Below are positions 44,552-53,795 of a stretch of DNA of 64,000 nt, piece by piece. The translations under genes were made by a program, and so were the position numbers. Location of the stretch: assembly GCA_002311915.1 (NCBI GenBank), contig DCAF01000008.1:4122-68121 (forward strand). The letters run 5' to 3'. The notes under the pieces are model-generated. The model saw nothing but the letters and a program-made list of their open reading frames with translations, did no database searches and was not told the DNA's origin. Source of the DNA: Sulfurovum sp. UBA1140. GTDB lineage: Bacteria; Campylobacterota; Campylobacteria; Campylobacterales; Sulfurovaceae. Every line of letters begins with the position of its first letter. The first letter of the stretch is position 1.

Positions 44552-45654
44552 TGTATCTCCCCTACCTTTCTCTCTTTATAGTTATTCTCTAAGACAATAT
44601 CTATTAACTCATTTTTTGTGTATCTCTCTAAAATCTCTTTGGCCTCTTTGGTTAGAGAGATTTTATCTTCTTTATGAAGTTTGGGTAACCATTCGATTAA
44701 ACGTTTATCGTAAACGGTTTTATAACTGCCCGATGGATGCTCCCAGAGTTTAACAACTTTATAAACATCTTCATTCGAGAGTCGGGTAAAGGTAGAGATG
44801 TCTTGGTATCTTTTTTTATAATGCTCAACGGTCTCAGGAGGTAGAACAATAAGATATTTTCCTATCTCTTCTTTTGCTCCATTGTACATCGGTTCAAGGA
44901 TATAAAGTATCTTCTCTTTATAGTAATAACCAAGAGTGCTAAGTTCTGCCCAATCAATAAAGTCAGCTTTTCTTTTTAATTTATTGTTAAAATTCTTATT
45001 GGCAATAATGTATTCGTTTAAAAAAGGAAACTCTTGCATTAATGAGGCTTGTTGCAGATATTTAGTATCCATCAGTGCAAAAAGTTCAACTCCTTGTTCA
45101 TGTAGCTTTTTAGAGAACTCATCCACAAATTTAATAACCTCTAAGTAGCCAATATACTCTGCGCCATTGCGTATAGGAATGGTTGCCTTAAACGTTAACA
45201 TCCGACCTGTCTCCATACCAACTTTGGGTCGTTTGTTATGTTTAAGCTTCTCTAAATCGTCACGAAACCACCACATGGGCATCCCTGCCGAAGTATTTCC
45301 CCAACTCTGTGCAAAAATAAAAAAATCATTATCAAAAACTTGTAGGCGAAGAGTTTTAATGTGTGTGTACTCTTTAAATCGCTTGGTTATGGCACTCAAA
45401 ATTTCATAGGCTTGTTGTTGATTATCTGCTGTTAAAGCATTTTTTAAAGCACCATCTTCTGAGAGCGCTAATGAAAAAGAGAGTAAATCAGCATTTTCAT
45501 AGGCTAAATCTTTTTGAAAATCATCAATCACATAGCGACTTAATGCTTGGAGTCTATCTTTATTGCTCTCTTTTGAAAAAAAAAGAATAGAAATAGATAA
45601 TATAAAAAGAACAATAAAAAGAATAGTAAGATATAAGCCTGATATATATTTCAT
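44548..45654 (-). CDS. Membrane-bound Cache-type sensor protein
   Basis: 368 residues. One N-terminal membrane helix (LYLTILFIVLFILSISILFF) precedes a large periplasmic domain: a long helix (QALSRYVIDDFQKDL), then strands IKTLRLQVFDNDFFIFAQSW and TFKATIPIRNGAEYIGYLEV. This is the pattern of double-Cache sensors. There is no kinase, cyclase or methyl-accepting domain, only a short C-terminal helical tail, so it probably supplies signal detection for the kinase encoded two genes on. It overlaps the regulator gene by 4 bases. Confidence 0.7.
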   Translation of the reverse strand: MKYISGLYLTILFIVLFILSISILFFSKESNKDRLQALSRYVIDDFQKDLAYENADLLSFSLALSEDGALKNALTADNQQQAYEILSAITKRFKEYTHIKTLRLQVFDNDFFIFAQSWGNTSAGMPMWWFRDDLEKLKHNKRPKVGMETGRMLTFKATIPIRNGAEYIGYLEVIKFVDEFSKKLHEQGVELFALMDTKYLQQASLMQEFPFLNEYIIANKNFNNKLKRKADFIDWAELSTLGYYYKEKILYILEPMYNGAKEEIGKYLIVLPPETVEHYKKRYQDISTFTRLSNEDVYKVVKLWEHPSGSYKTVYDKRLIEWLPKLHKEDKISLTKEAKEILERYTKNELIDIVLENNYKERKVGEIQ

Positions 45655-45723
45655 CGGATAACTATAGTTAAAATATAATTAATAGTTAATTAAAAATTTT
45701 CCGATATAATACGCCCTAAAATT

Positions 45724-45822
45724 GTTGTCTCGACCAAGAGCGTTGCAACAGCCCCGATATTTTGGGAAGAGCCAAAGTGCTAGAATAGGTTGGTTACCTA
45801 TCAACTAAAAATTATTTAAAGG
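45724..45822 (+). promoter_or_regulatory. Possible structured leader of rpmE
   Basis: Between the likely -10 (TATAAT near 45704) and the rpmE start are about 120 transcribed bases. They include GTTG..CAAC, CCC..GGG and a perfect hairpin ATAGGT-TGGTT-ACCTAT (45785-45801) 17 bases before the AAAGG ribosome site. L31 genes of other bacterial groups have autoregulatory leaders. Confidence 0.35.
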
Positions 45823-45829
45823 TCTTATA

Positions 45830-46027
45830 ATGAGAAAAGATATACACCCAGACTATAAACTATGTTCTGTTACTTGTGCATGTGGAAACAGTTTTGAAGT
45901 GAGAACAGACAAAGAGAAAATGACCATTGATATTTGTAATGAGTGTCACCCATTCTTTACAGGTTCAGAAAAAATTGTTGATGCTGCTGGTAGAATTGAC
46001 AAATTTAAGAAAAAATATAACCTTTAA
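45830..46027 (+). CDS. rpmE: Ribosomal protein L31 (zinc-binding form)
   Basis: 65 residues. [20 protein letters not shown] starts as in the family, and the zinc ligands are the Cys at 12 and 16 or 18 plus the later ICNECHPFF pair; the Cys-containing (C+) form is therefore used. [16 protein letters not shown] closes the protein as expected. AAAGG lies 7 bases before the ATG. It is followed by rsmI after 53 bases. Confidence 0.96.
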   Translation: MRKDIHPDYKLCSVTCACGNSFEVRTDKEKMTIDICNECHPFFTGSEKIVDAAGRIDKFKKKYNL

Positions 46028-46041
46028 CGGTTATTTTTTCT

Positions 46042-46066
46042 TGTTCCTTCATTTTATGAGGGAACA
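46042..46066 (+). terminator. Hairpin after rpmE
   Basis: TGTTCCTTCAT, a 3-base loop and ATGAGGGAACA form an 11-position stem with one G-T pair. There is no T-run behind it, so it may only slow or partly end transcription before rsmI. Confidence 0.35.
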
Positions 46067-46080
46067 GTGAAATATATTGT

Positions 46081-46890
46081 ATGCTTACATTTATTCCCAC
46101 ACCCATTGGAAACCCCCAAGATATTACTATTAGAGCTTTAAAAGAGTTTGAAAAAGCCACACTATTTTTATGTGAAGATACCCGTGAAACCAAAAGATTG
46201 TTACGTATTTTAGAAGAGCGTTTTGATTTTGCCTATCCTAATGTTGAATTTTTATCTTTTCATGAGCATAATGGAGCCAAGCGACTTTTAGAAGTTGCTT
46301 CAAGACTCTCTTTAGAGAATGTGATTTATGTAAGCGATGCAGGAATGCCAATTATCTCTGATCCTGGACAGATATTGGTAGAGCATTGCCAAGAGCATGA
46401 GATCGAGTATGATGTTTTACCTGGGGCAAGTGCTGTGACAACTGCGTACGCTGCGAGTGGCTTTCCCGAGGGCAAGTTTACCTTTTTTGGTTTTTTGCCT
46501 CATAAAGGAACGTTAAGGGCTTCTGCTTTGAGTGAAGTGATGAACAGCCAAGAGAATGTTGTGTTGTATGAGTCTCCTCATCGAATTTTAAAACTTATTG
46601 AAGAGTTAGCCGAACTTGATGAAGAGCGAGAGCTATTTTTTGCCAAAGAGTTGAGTAAAAAATTTCAGAATTATTATAAAGGAACGGCCAAAGTATTACT
46701 TGAAAAGTTTAAAACACTCAACAGTAAAGGGGAGTGGGTGGTGATTGTTCGGGCAAAAAAACAACAGTGTCAGGTACTCTATTTTGAAGATATTTTAGCA
46801 TTAGATTTGGCTTCTAAGGTAAAAGCAAAACTTTTATCAAAAATAACAGATAGAAATACAAAAGAGTGGTACAATGAACTTATTGGTTAA
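46081..46890 (+). CDS. rsmI: 16S rRNA 2'-O-ribose C1402 methyltransferase
   Basis: Tetrapyrrole-methylase fold. LTFIPTPIGNPQDITIRAL at the N-terminus and CEDTRETKRLL near residues 37-47 are RsmI signatures, followed by SDAGMPIISDPG, PGASAVTTA and FFGFLPHKG. 269 residues is usual. An ATG at 46081 is right after the rpmE region. Confidence 0.93.
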   Translation: MLTFIPTPIGNPQDITIRALKEFEKATLFLCEDTRETKRLLRILEERFDFAYPNVEFLSFHEHNGAKRLLEVASRLSLENVIYVSDAGMPIISDPGQILVEHCQEHEIEYDVLPGASAVTTAYAASGFPEGKFTFFGFLPHKGTLRASALSEVMNSQENVVLYESPHRILKLIEELAELDEERELFFAKELSKKFQNYYKGTAKVLLEKFKTLNSKGEWVVIVRAKKQQCQVLYFEDILALDLASKVKAKLLSKITDRNTKEWYNELIG

Positions 46891-46973
46891 CTCCTATCTA
46901 TTTTTTTAATTTTACTTAAAAACCCTCTTGACTTCAATGAAACAATACAGCAAAAATTTGATAAAATCATTTT

Positions 46974-47660
46974 ATGATTATTTATGGAAAACAAGTATGC
47001 CTTCATGCTATGCAGTCGCATGAGACATCAATTAAAACAGTATATATTGCAAAGAGGGGGATTTTACCCCAAAAACTTTATGACCAATACAAATTACGTA
47101 TTAAATTTCTTGAGAATAAGTGGGCTCAGAGTATGGCAAAAGGTGGAAATCATCAAGGTATTTTACTTGAGATGGAACCTTTTGCTGAATCCACGTTATC
47201 AGCAATGAAAGAGAACAGTTTTGTGGTTGTTTTAGACACCTTGACCGATACAGGAAATATTGGAGCGATTGTTCGTTCTGCTTATGCCTTGGGTGCAGAT
47301 GGCATTATTGCCACAGGAGTAAAAACTTTAAACTTCTCCTCTATTGTGCGTACTAGTTCGGGAGCTTTGTTGGATATGCCCATGGTGATTATCCCCAACA
47401 TTTTAGATGTGATGAATGAGTTAAAGCAGGTTGGCTTTAGAATTTATGGTGCATCAATGGATGGTAAAGTCATTGATGGTTATAATTTTAATGATAAGAG
47501 GGTATTGGTACTCGGGAGCGAGGGAGAGGGTATCTCTAAACGTGCCAAACCAAAAATAGATGAGATGGTCTCTATTGAGATGCAACGAGAGTTTGATTCG
47601 CTCAATGTCAGTGCAGCGGCAGCAATATTAATATATAGGATGAGAAATGCAACTAAGTGA
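46974..47660 (+). CDS. rlmB: TrmH-family 23S rRNA ribose methyltransferase
   Basis: SpoU/TrmH SPOUT methyltransferase, most like RlmB (Gm2251). The N-terminal substrate-binding part is short (MIIYGKQVCLHAM, about 1-75). SAM-knot motifs are LDTLTDTGNIGAIVRSAYAL, LGSEGEGISK and the end SLNVSAAAAILIYRM. 228 residues. The next gene starts within its last 14 bases. Confidence 0.85.
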   Translation: MIIYGKQVCLHAMQSHETSIKTVYIAKRGILPQKLYDQYKLRIKFLENKWAQSMAKGGNHQGILLEMEPFAESTLSAMKENSFVVVLDTLTDTGNIGAIVRSAYALGADGIIATGVKTLNFSSIVRTSSGALLDMPMVIIPNILDVMNELKQVGFRIYGASMDGKVIDGYNFNDKRVLVLGSEGEGISKRAKPKIDEMVSIEMQREFDSLNVSAAAAILIYRMRNATK

Positions 47661-48594
47661 GATTATAGAGAAAAATGGCGTAATGAATATGAGCCAACGA
47701 ACCAATATATCTATTGATAATTTAGAGAGACTCAATAAGGGAGAATTTGAAAAGTTTAATCGTGTAAAAGCTTTGGGTTTTTTAAAAATATTGGAACGAG
47801 AATATGAAGCCGATGTAGAGGAGTTACGGGCGACTATTAAAGAGTATTTTAAAGAGCATCATACTGTTCAGGATGATGAGGTGGTGATGTTAACAAAGAG
47901 TCAAGAGGCAGGTGTCTCTTCTAGTTCAGGTTTCTTTAGATGGTTAATTATTTTTGGAATTTTATATGGGCTTTGGTTTCTTTATAGTAATGGTAAACTC
48001 GATAGTTTTTTTTCGGTAGAGAGCAAAATAAACCTTTTAGATGATACTACGGCATTAGAGAGCAGTGTAAGTGATGCTGATGCCCAAAAAGTGGTTTTGA
48101 GTGAGAGTAATGATAGTCAAAAAAAAATTGAAGTGAAGATCGAAACCACTAAAACAGTGCCTGAAAAGGCGTTAGAGACGACAGAAAGTAACAAAACAGG
48201 TGGAATTGGCTCTATTTTTGATAAAAATGGTTCTCAAGTGATAGAGAGTGTTCCGCTTATTGATACAGCAGAAAAGAGGGTAGATGAAGAGGATCAGGCT
48301 CAAATTATTTACAATTTAACGGTAAATCCAACCAAAGGTATGCTTTGGTATGGGTTCATTAATTTGGATACAAAAGAGAGAAGAGAGTTCATGAACAAGA
48401 AATCAACACCATTTGAGCTTGATGGAAATCGTTGGATTTTGGTCACAGGACACGGTTACGTGGATATTGTTTCGGATGCAAAAACCATAAACATCTCGGA
48501 TAGAAAAAAACACTATTTTTATCTGGACAGTACCGAGATTAGAGAGATTGATAGAAAAGAGTTCAGAAGTTTAAATAAGGGAAGGGGTTGGTAA
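47647..48594 (+). CDS. RodZ-like membrane protein with N-terminal helix-turn-helix
   Basis: 315 residues. The first 75 residues look like a degenerate helix-turn-helix region (NISIDNLERLNKGEFEKF). One membrane helix is near 98-115 (WLIIFGILYGLWFLYS). A Ser/Asp/Lys-rich periplasmic linker of about 100 residues follows, then a C-terminal beta domain (YNLTVNPTKGMLWYGFINLD ... RWILVTGHGYVDIVS). This order is like RodZ, which links MreB to the cell-wall machinery; the call rests on layout, not on clear motifs. AGGATGAG precedes the ATG. The stop overlaps the next start (TAATG). Confidence 0.55.
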   Translation: MQLSEIIEKNGVMNMSQRTNISIDNLERLNKGEFEKFNRVKALGFLKILEREYEADVEELRATIKEYFKEHHTVQDDEVVMLTKSQEAGVSSSSGFFRWLIIFGILYGLWFLYSNGKLDSFFSVESKINLLDDTTALESSVSDADAQKVVLSESNDSQKKIEVKIETTKTVPEKALETTESNKTGGIGSIFDKNGSQVIESVPLIDTAEKRVDEEDQAQIIYNLTVNPTKGMLWYGFINLDTKERREFMNKKSTPFELDGNRWILVTGHGYVDIVSDAKTINISDRKKHYFYLDSTEIREIDRKEFRSLNKGRGW

Positions 48595-49829
48595 TGTTTG
48601 ACGAGATTCAATTTGAAAAGATAAATAGGTTGCCAAAATATATTTTTGCAGAGATTAATGATCTGAAAATGGGTGCAAGACGCGAGGGTAAAGATATTAT
48701 AGATTTTTCTATGGGGAATCCAGATGCCAGAACGCCTCAACCAATTATTGATAAATTGTGTGAAACAGCACAGCGTGATAAAACACATGGGTACAGTGCA
48801 AGTAAAGGTATTTATAAATTACGGTTAGCCATGTGTAAGTGGTATAAGCGTAAATATAATGTGATGCTTGACCCCAATACGGAAGTGGTTGCGACCATGG
48901 GAAGTAAAGAGGGGTATGTACACTTGGTTCAAGCCATCTCTAACCCAGGGGATGTGGCAATTGTTCCAGATCCTACCTATCCTATTCATTCACAAGCTTT
49001 TATTTTAGCTGGAGCGAATGTTGAAAAGATGGAGCTTGAGTTTAATGAAGAGACTTTTGAACTGGATGAAGATGCGTTTATTAATAATGTAAAACAGGCA
49101 TTGAGCAACTCTCTGCCTCGTGCAAAATTTTTAATACTTAATTTTCCTCATAATCCAACAACGGTAACGGTAACACCTGATTTTTATAAAAGAATTGTAG
49201 CTTTAGCAAAAGAGGAACGGTTCTATATTATCTCGGATATTGCTTATGCTGATATTACTTTTGAGGGGTATAAAACTCCGTCAATTTTAGAAGTAGATGG
49301 GGCTAAAGATGTGGCTGTTGAAGCGTATACTCTTTCCAAATCTTATAACATGGCAGGTTGGCGTGTTGGGTTTGTTGTGGGAAATAAAAAAATGATTGGT
49401 GCGTTACAGAGCATTAAATCATGGCTTGATTATGGAATGTTTACCCCCATTCAAGTAGCAGCAACCGTGGCACTTGATGAGCATGGATATGTACCTGATG
49501 AGCAGATTATTCCACGATATAAAAAACGACGGGATGTAATGCTTGAATCATTTGCCAATGCAGGTTGGAAAATGAGTAAACCGAACGCTTCGATGTTTAT
49601 TTGGGGTAAAATCCCTGAAAATTGTCGAGCCATGGGGAGTTTAGAGTTCTCTAAGAGATTGTTGGTTGAAGCCAGTGTAGCCGTAAGCCCAGGGATTGGC
49701 TTTGGTACGTATGGTGATCAATATGTGCGTATTGCATTGATTGAAAACGAGAACAGAATACGACAAGCAGCACGAAATATTAAGAAGTTTTTAAAAACAG
49801 TTGACGCTGAAAATTTAAAGGATAAATAG
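48594..49829 (+). CDS. Class I aminotransferase (aspartate/alanine type)
   Basis: PLP enzyme with the PLP-lysine block SKSYNMAGWRVGFV near residue 240, and NFPHNPTTVTVTP and DIAYADITF before it. The N-terminus FDEIQFEKINRLPKYIFAEI, and the position before hom, match the aminotransferase found in this class as AspB/AlaC-like. ATG 48594 is used since it overlaps the previous stop and AAGGGG lies upstream. Possible substrates are aspartate, alanine or LL-diaminopimelate. hom begins directly after the stop. Confidence 0.88.
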   Translation: MFDEIQFEKINRLPKYIFAEINDLKMGARREGKDIIDFSMGNPDARTPQPIIDKLCETAQRDKTHGYSASKGIYKLRLAMCKWYKRKYNVMLDPNTEVVATMGSKEGYVHLVQAISNPGDVAIVPDPTYPIHSQAFILAGANVEKMELEFNEETFELDEDAFINNVKQALSNSLPRAKFLILNFPHNPTTVTVTPDFYKRIVALAKEERFYIISDIAYADITFEGYKTPSILEVDGAKDVAVEAYTLSKSYNMAGWRVGFVVGNKKMIGALQSIKSWLDYGMFTPIQVAATVALDEHGYVPDEQIIPRYKKRRDVMLESFANAGWKMSKPNASMFIWGKIPENCRAMGSLEFSKRLLVEASVAVSPGIGFGTYGDQYVRIALIENENRIRQAARNIKKFLKTVDAENLKDK

Positions 49830-51092
49830 ATGGTAAAAATAGGAATACTAGGAGTTGGAACCGTCGGGGCAAGTGTTGTAAATATTTTAGAGAGCAATGC
49901 CGATATAATCGAGGCACGAGCAGGTAAAAAAATTATTGTCAAATCTGGTGTGGTACAGAATCTCTCTAAAGATAGAGGGGTAACAATTAAACTCTCTGAT
50001 AATCCTATGGATATTATTGATGACCCTGAAATAGACATTGTTGTTGAGCTTATGGGTGGGGTTGAAGAGCCTTATGCCTTGGTTAAAAAAGCACTCGAAA
50101 ATGGTAAAGCTGTGGTGACGGCAAATAAAGCACTTTTGGCATATCATCGTTATGCACTCCAACAGATTGCAGGGGATATTCCTTTGATGTATGAGGCAAG
50201 TACAGCAGGGGGAATTCCTGTTATTGGAGCGATGAAAAATGGTTTGACTGCAAATCATATAGAGTCGATTCAAGGAATCATGAATGGTACAACCAATTAT
50301 ATGTTGACCAAAATGATAAATGAAGGGGCTAAATATGATGAGATTCTTAAAGAGGCTCAAGATTTAGGCTACGCAGAGGCTGACCCAACTTTTGATGTGG
50401 GTGGTTTTGATGCGTCGCATAAACTGCTTATTTTGGCAAGTATTGCGTATGGTATTGATGCCAAACCCGAAGATATTCTTATTGAAGGGATTGAAAATAT
50501 TACCCAAACCGATGTGGCATTTGCCAAAGAGTTTGGTTATGAGATAAAACTGCTAGGAATTGCTAAAAAAGTGGGAGAGGGCGTTGAGCTTAGAGTCCAT
50601 GCCACCATGATACCTGCAAGTAGTATGATTGCCAAGGTGGATGGTGTAATGAATGCTGTTTCCGTAGTGGGTGACCGAGTGGGTGAGACCATGTATTACG
50701 GAGCAGGAGCAGGTGGAGATGCCACAGCTTCAGCGGTGATTGCCGATATTATAGACATTGTTCGTGGAAATCATGGACCAATGTTGGGTTATAAAAAAGG
50801 GTTAAAGAGTCATCTAACACTTCTTCCAAAAGGGGAGATAACCACACACTACTATCTTCGATTAGAAGTAGATGATCGTTCAGGTGTGTTGGCTTCAATC
50901 ACCAAAGAGCTTGAAAAATTTGACATTTCGATAGAGTCAATGTTGCAACAACCACACGCTACCGATACCCGTGTTAAACTGCTCTTTACAACCCACGAGT
51001 GTCAAGAGGCTAAAATACAAGAGGCGATGGATGTATTAAAGGCTTTGGATTGTGTACATGGTGAGATTGCTATGATGAGGATTGAAAAGTAA
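49830..51092 (+). CDS. hom: Homoserine dehydrogenase
   Basis: Reduces aspartate semialdehyde to homoserine, for threonine and methionine. The N-terminal NAD(P) motif is ILGVGTVGASVVNIL. TANKALLAYH, STAGGIPVIG, GIMNGTTNYML and AEADPTFDVGGFDA-type blocks are family hallmarks. The C-terminal ACT domain (about 345-415, RSGVLASITKELEKFDI) allows feedback control. 420 residues. It abuts the aminotransferase gene with no spacer and is followed by a strong terminator. Confidence 0.95.
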   Translation: MVKIGILGVGTVGASVVNILESNADIIEARAGKKIIVKSGVVQNLSKDRGVTIKLSDNPMDIIDDPEIDIVVELMGGVEEPYALVKKALENGKAVVTANKALLAYHRYALQQIAGDIPLMYEASTAGGIPVIGAMKNGLTANHIESIQGIMNGTTNYMLTKMINEGAKYDEILKEAQDLGYAEADPTFDVGGFDASHKLLILASIAYGIDAKPEDILIEGIENITQTDVAFAKEFGYEIKLLGIAKKVGEGVELRVHATMIPASSMIAKVDGVMNAVSVVGDRVGETMYYGAGAGGDATASAVIADIIDIVRGNHGPMLGYKKGLKSHLTLLPKGEITTHYYLRLEVDDRSGVLASITKELEKFDISIESMLQQPHATDTRVKLLFTTHECQEAKIQEAMDVLKALDCVHGEIAMMRIEK

Positions 51093-51093
51093 A

Positions 51094-51118
51094 AAAAGAG
51101 GTAGAATATACCTCTTTT
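51094..51118. terminator. Bidirectional terminator between hom and the cobalamin cluster
   Basis: AAAAGAGGTA, a 5-base loop and TACCTCTTTT form a perfect 10-base stem, with A and T runs at both edges. It can end hom from one side and the cob cluster from the other. Confidence 0.85.
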
Positions 51119-51123
51119 ATTCA

Positions 51124-52137
51124 TTAAAGATTATCTTTTAATGCCTCTTCTAAAACCTTTAAAGCCTTTTTACTCTTTACAGCAATTCTAACATACTGCT
51201 CATCTAAAAAATCAAAATTAGAGCAGTCTCTTATCATTATTTTATAGGGGATTAAAAGCTCTTGAAACTCTTTTGCTGTTAGATTATTGAGTTGAACTAA
51301 AATATAATTGGCAGAAGAGGGAAAGAGCGTTTTAATATGTTTTGACGCTTTAAGCATATCGACCAGATAGGCTCTATTTTGCTGGTTAATCTCTTTAGAT
51401 ATTTTTGGAAACTTTTGGTCTTTTAAAACGGCTTGAAGATAGTGGCTGTCAAAATCTGAAATTTTCCACAAAGGTTCTTGCTTTTTTAATCTTTTAATAT
51501 TGTTTGAGTTTGAAAGAATGGTTCCCACGCGAATTCCTGCCGAGCTGTAAAACTTGGTCATTGACTTTAAAATATAGAGTTTATCGTACTGATTTATATA
51601 TTGAATCGCCGATTGAAAATTGGTAAAATCCAAAAAAGACTCATCAATCAAAATGGTACACTTCTGCTCTATCCAGCGTTGTATCAGTTTTTCTATATTA
51701 TAAAATTTACCATCAGGAGTTGAAGGGTTTACAAAAATAACCAGTGAGTTTGTGGGTACTTTTTGCTCTAATTTTCCAAATCTATTAATGGTGGTTGTTC
51801 TGTAATTAAAAAGTTCAGAGGCTTTTTTGTATTCTAAATAAGCAGGTGAATAGATTACCGATGTTTGCAGATTGAAAAATCTAAAGAGCGAAAAGATAGC
51901 CGAACTTCCCCCATTAAATAGCTCAATTTGATTGGTATTTACCCCATAGAGTGTGGCAATAGAGCTGTATAGTTTGTCATAATTAGGGTAGTTGGATATG
52001 TTTAAATGGTTAAAGTCTATATTGGTTTTAGGTTGAATAAAATTGATATTAGAAGAGAGGTCAATTACCTCTTCTACGGGGCATTTTATACGAGAGGCAA
52101 ATTGTAAAATATCCCCACCATGTTGAAATTGGGTCAT
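51124..52137 (-). CDS. cobD: Threonine-phosphate decarboxylase-like aminotransferase (cobalamin synthesis)
   Basis: HisC-like PLP enzyme that begins TQFQHGGDILQFASRI, the HGG opening typical of L-threonine-O-3-phosphate decarboxylases (CobD in Salmonella, CobC in others). PSTPDGKFYNIE and SMTKFYSSAGIRVG, with the PLP lysine near residue 200, follow. The product, aminopropanol phosphate, is the linker of cobalamin. 337 residues. It overlaps cobU by 4 bases and is last in the btu-cob run. Confidence 0.82.
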   Translation of the reverse strand: MTQFQHGGDILQFASRIKCPVEEVIDLSSNINFIQPKTNIDFNHLNISNYPNYDKLYSSIATLYGVNTNQIELFNGGSSAIFSLFRFFNLQTSVIYSPAYLEYKKASELFNYRTTTINRFGKLEQKVPTNSLVIFVNPSTPDGKFYNIEKLIQRWIEQKCTILIDESFLDFTNFQSAIQYINQYDKLYILKSMTKFYSSAGIRVGTILSNSNNIKRLKKQEPLWKISDFDSHYLQAVLKDQKFPKISKEINQQNRAYLVDMLKASKHIKTLFPSSANYILVQLNNLTAKEFQELLIPYKIMIRDCSNFDFLDEQYVRIAVKSKKALKVLEEALKDNL

Positions 52138-52628
52138 TTTAATTGACTATTTAATCCCAATTTTACTTCATAAACTTCGTCACATATTTTGGCTAAATAT
52201 TGCCCAATAATCCCTGTTAAATCTACAAATTTACGACTTTTGGCATCTATTGGAATAACTCCTGAACCAACATTGTTGAGTACAAAAACAGTATGAGCAT
52301 CTATTTGGGCTAAAGTATCCAGTTGTATTAAAAGTTCCTCTTCACTTTTATCAAGATTGTTGAGTATCCACATCGAGATACAGTCAACCAAATAGGTCTG
52401 ATTGGGCTTAATAACTTTAGATAAATCAGATGGCTCTTCAATGGTAATAAACTTTTTTTGGCGTTGTGACTGATGCTTGTTTATTCGTTTTTCCATCTCA
52501 CCATCTCCATAGCTATTGTTGTAGGTGGCGATATAGTAGGGCTTATTCTCTGTTGATAATTGTAAAGCTTTCTCTTCTGCCAATCGACTTTTACCCGATT
52601 TTTGTCCTCCATAATATAGAATTTTCAT
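52134..52628 (-). CDS. cobU: Adenosylcobinamide kinase / guanylyltransferase
   Basis: The P-loop is GGQKSGKSRLAEE at residues 7-19. HKSQRQKKFITIEEP (with the guanylylated His region) and VDCISMWILNNL are CobU/CobP family blocks. At 164 residues it is a little short. It activates cobinamide for attachment of the lower ligand. It is directly followed by cobD and directly preceded by cobT, all in the cobalamin run. Confidence 0.88.
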   Translation of the reverse strand: MKILYYGGQKSGKSRLAEEKALQLSTENKPYYIATYNNSYGDGEMEKRINKHQSQRQKKFITIEEPSDLSKVIKPNQTYLVDCISMWILNNLDKSEEELLIQLDTLAQIDAHTVFVLNNVGSGVIPIDAKSRKFVDLTGIIGQYLAKICDEVYEVKLGLNSQLK

Positions 52629-53687
52629 CTATCTTAAAAATTCTTCAACTTGTGCGGTAATCTCTTTTTGGTTTAATCCATTTAAAAATCCATACATCAA
52701 TGCCCCACCAGCACCCACACCCTCTTTGGCTTCTCCTTCGTCGTAGAGTTTTAGGGCAGGGTGTTGGGTTAAAGAGAAATCAAAATCAGCGTAGTAAGCA
52801 TTAATAGGAAAAGACAACATCGCTAAGAGTGCTTTGATATTGCTCTGCTCATCAACGGCAACCCACTTGGTGGTACATAGTGCCAAGTTCGAGGTCTCTA
52901 TCTCCCCACCCATATACTCTAAAATAGAATTAATAATCAGCAGTACCCCTGCCATCTGTGTGCCACCTGCCAACACCACTTTAATACGATTGTTTAGTCC
53001 CAAGATAAATCCTGCATTAAAAATAAGCATATTGTCCGAGACCGAACCTAAAATATCAAATAGGTCGTTTTTATCTATAATGTTTTTGAGTGCCAAGTTG
53101 ATGGTTTTTTCTCGTATACTATTAGGAACCTCTTTGAAGCTACTGCTAAAATACTCTTTGGCATCATACCCCAAAGCCAAAGCTGTAGCCGTAGCCGTGG
53201 TGGTTCCACTAGGAACCGACTCTCCTAAAATAATATAATCACTCTGGCACTCATAGCTCTGCCCAAAGGTAACCCCTTTTTGAAAAAGAGTCTCGGCATC
53301 AATATTGGCTCCCGTATCAATGGAGTCACTAGAATTTATATCAAAGGTGTGCTGTTTAAAGTAGCTTATTTGGGGGGTGATTTCAATACCTAAATTGAGT
53401 AGTTCTACAGCATGGTAAGGTTTTAAAAGGTGTACGGCTCGGGTAATAAGAGCAGGGGTCGGAACCCCTTTGGGCGTTTTAGCAATACCCTCTAGGCTTC
53501 GTACCTCTCCTGTACAGACAAACTCACTATCAAGCGTGGGTGTTAAGTGAATCATATTGGGGATTCCTGCTTGGGTTATCCCCTTAATATTGGTTGTTTT
53601 GGTATTGCTTAAAGCCAACATAAAAGTAGCTCTTTTACCCCGTAGTGACTCTATAAAATCAATGTTTCCTGTTAATATTTTTATCAT
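52629..53687 (-). CDS. cobT: CobT-related phosphoribosyltransferase
   Basis: Family of nicotinate-nucleotide:dimethylbenzimidazole phosphoribosyltransferases, which activate the lower base of cobalamin. ITQAGIPNMIHLTPTLDSEF, the glycine-rich GESVPSGTTTATATALALG and VLAGGTQMAGVLL are the CobT-like blocks. This divergent 352-residue form is known in archaea, cyanobacteria and Campylobacterota. The stop is directly followed by the cobU start. It lies 108 bases after the kinase gene. Confidence 0.8.
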   Translation of the reverse strand: MIKILTGNIDFIESLRGKRATFMLALSNTKTTNIKGITQAGIPNMIHLTPTLDSEFVCTGEVRSLEGIAKTPKGVPTPALITRAVHLLKPYHAVELLNLGIEITPQISYFKQHTFDINSSDSIDTGANIDAETLFQKGVTFGQSYECQSDYIILGESVPSGTTTATATALALGYDAKEYFSSSFKEVPNSIREKTINLALKNIIDKNDLFDILGSVSDNMLIFNAGFILGLNNRIKVVLAGGTQMAGVLLIINSILEYMGGEIETSNLALCTTKWVAVDEQSNIKALLAMLSFPINAYYADFDFSLTQHPALKLYDEGEAKEGVGAGGALMYGFLNGLNQKEITAQVEEFLR

Positions 53688-53795
53688 AATAGTCTTTTTT
53701 AGTGCGTAGTATAGTAGAGTGCATCTAATAGGTTGCTTATTAAAAGTCCCACCACTCCTTTAGTATTTTTAATTTTAATTTCTCAAAGAAATTTA

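Noticed and set aside
49887..50360. 157-codon minus-strand frame
   Set aside because: Antisense to hom; Cys/Ile-rich and without start signals.
52834..53238. 134-codon plus-strand frame
   Set aside because: Antisense to cobT, no recognisable product.
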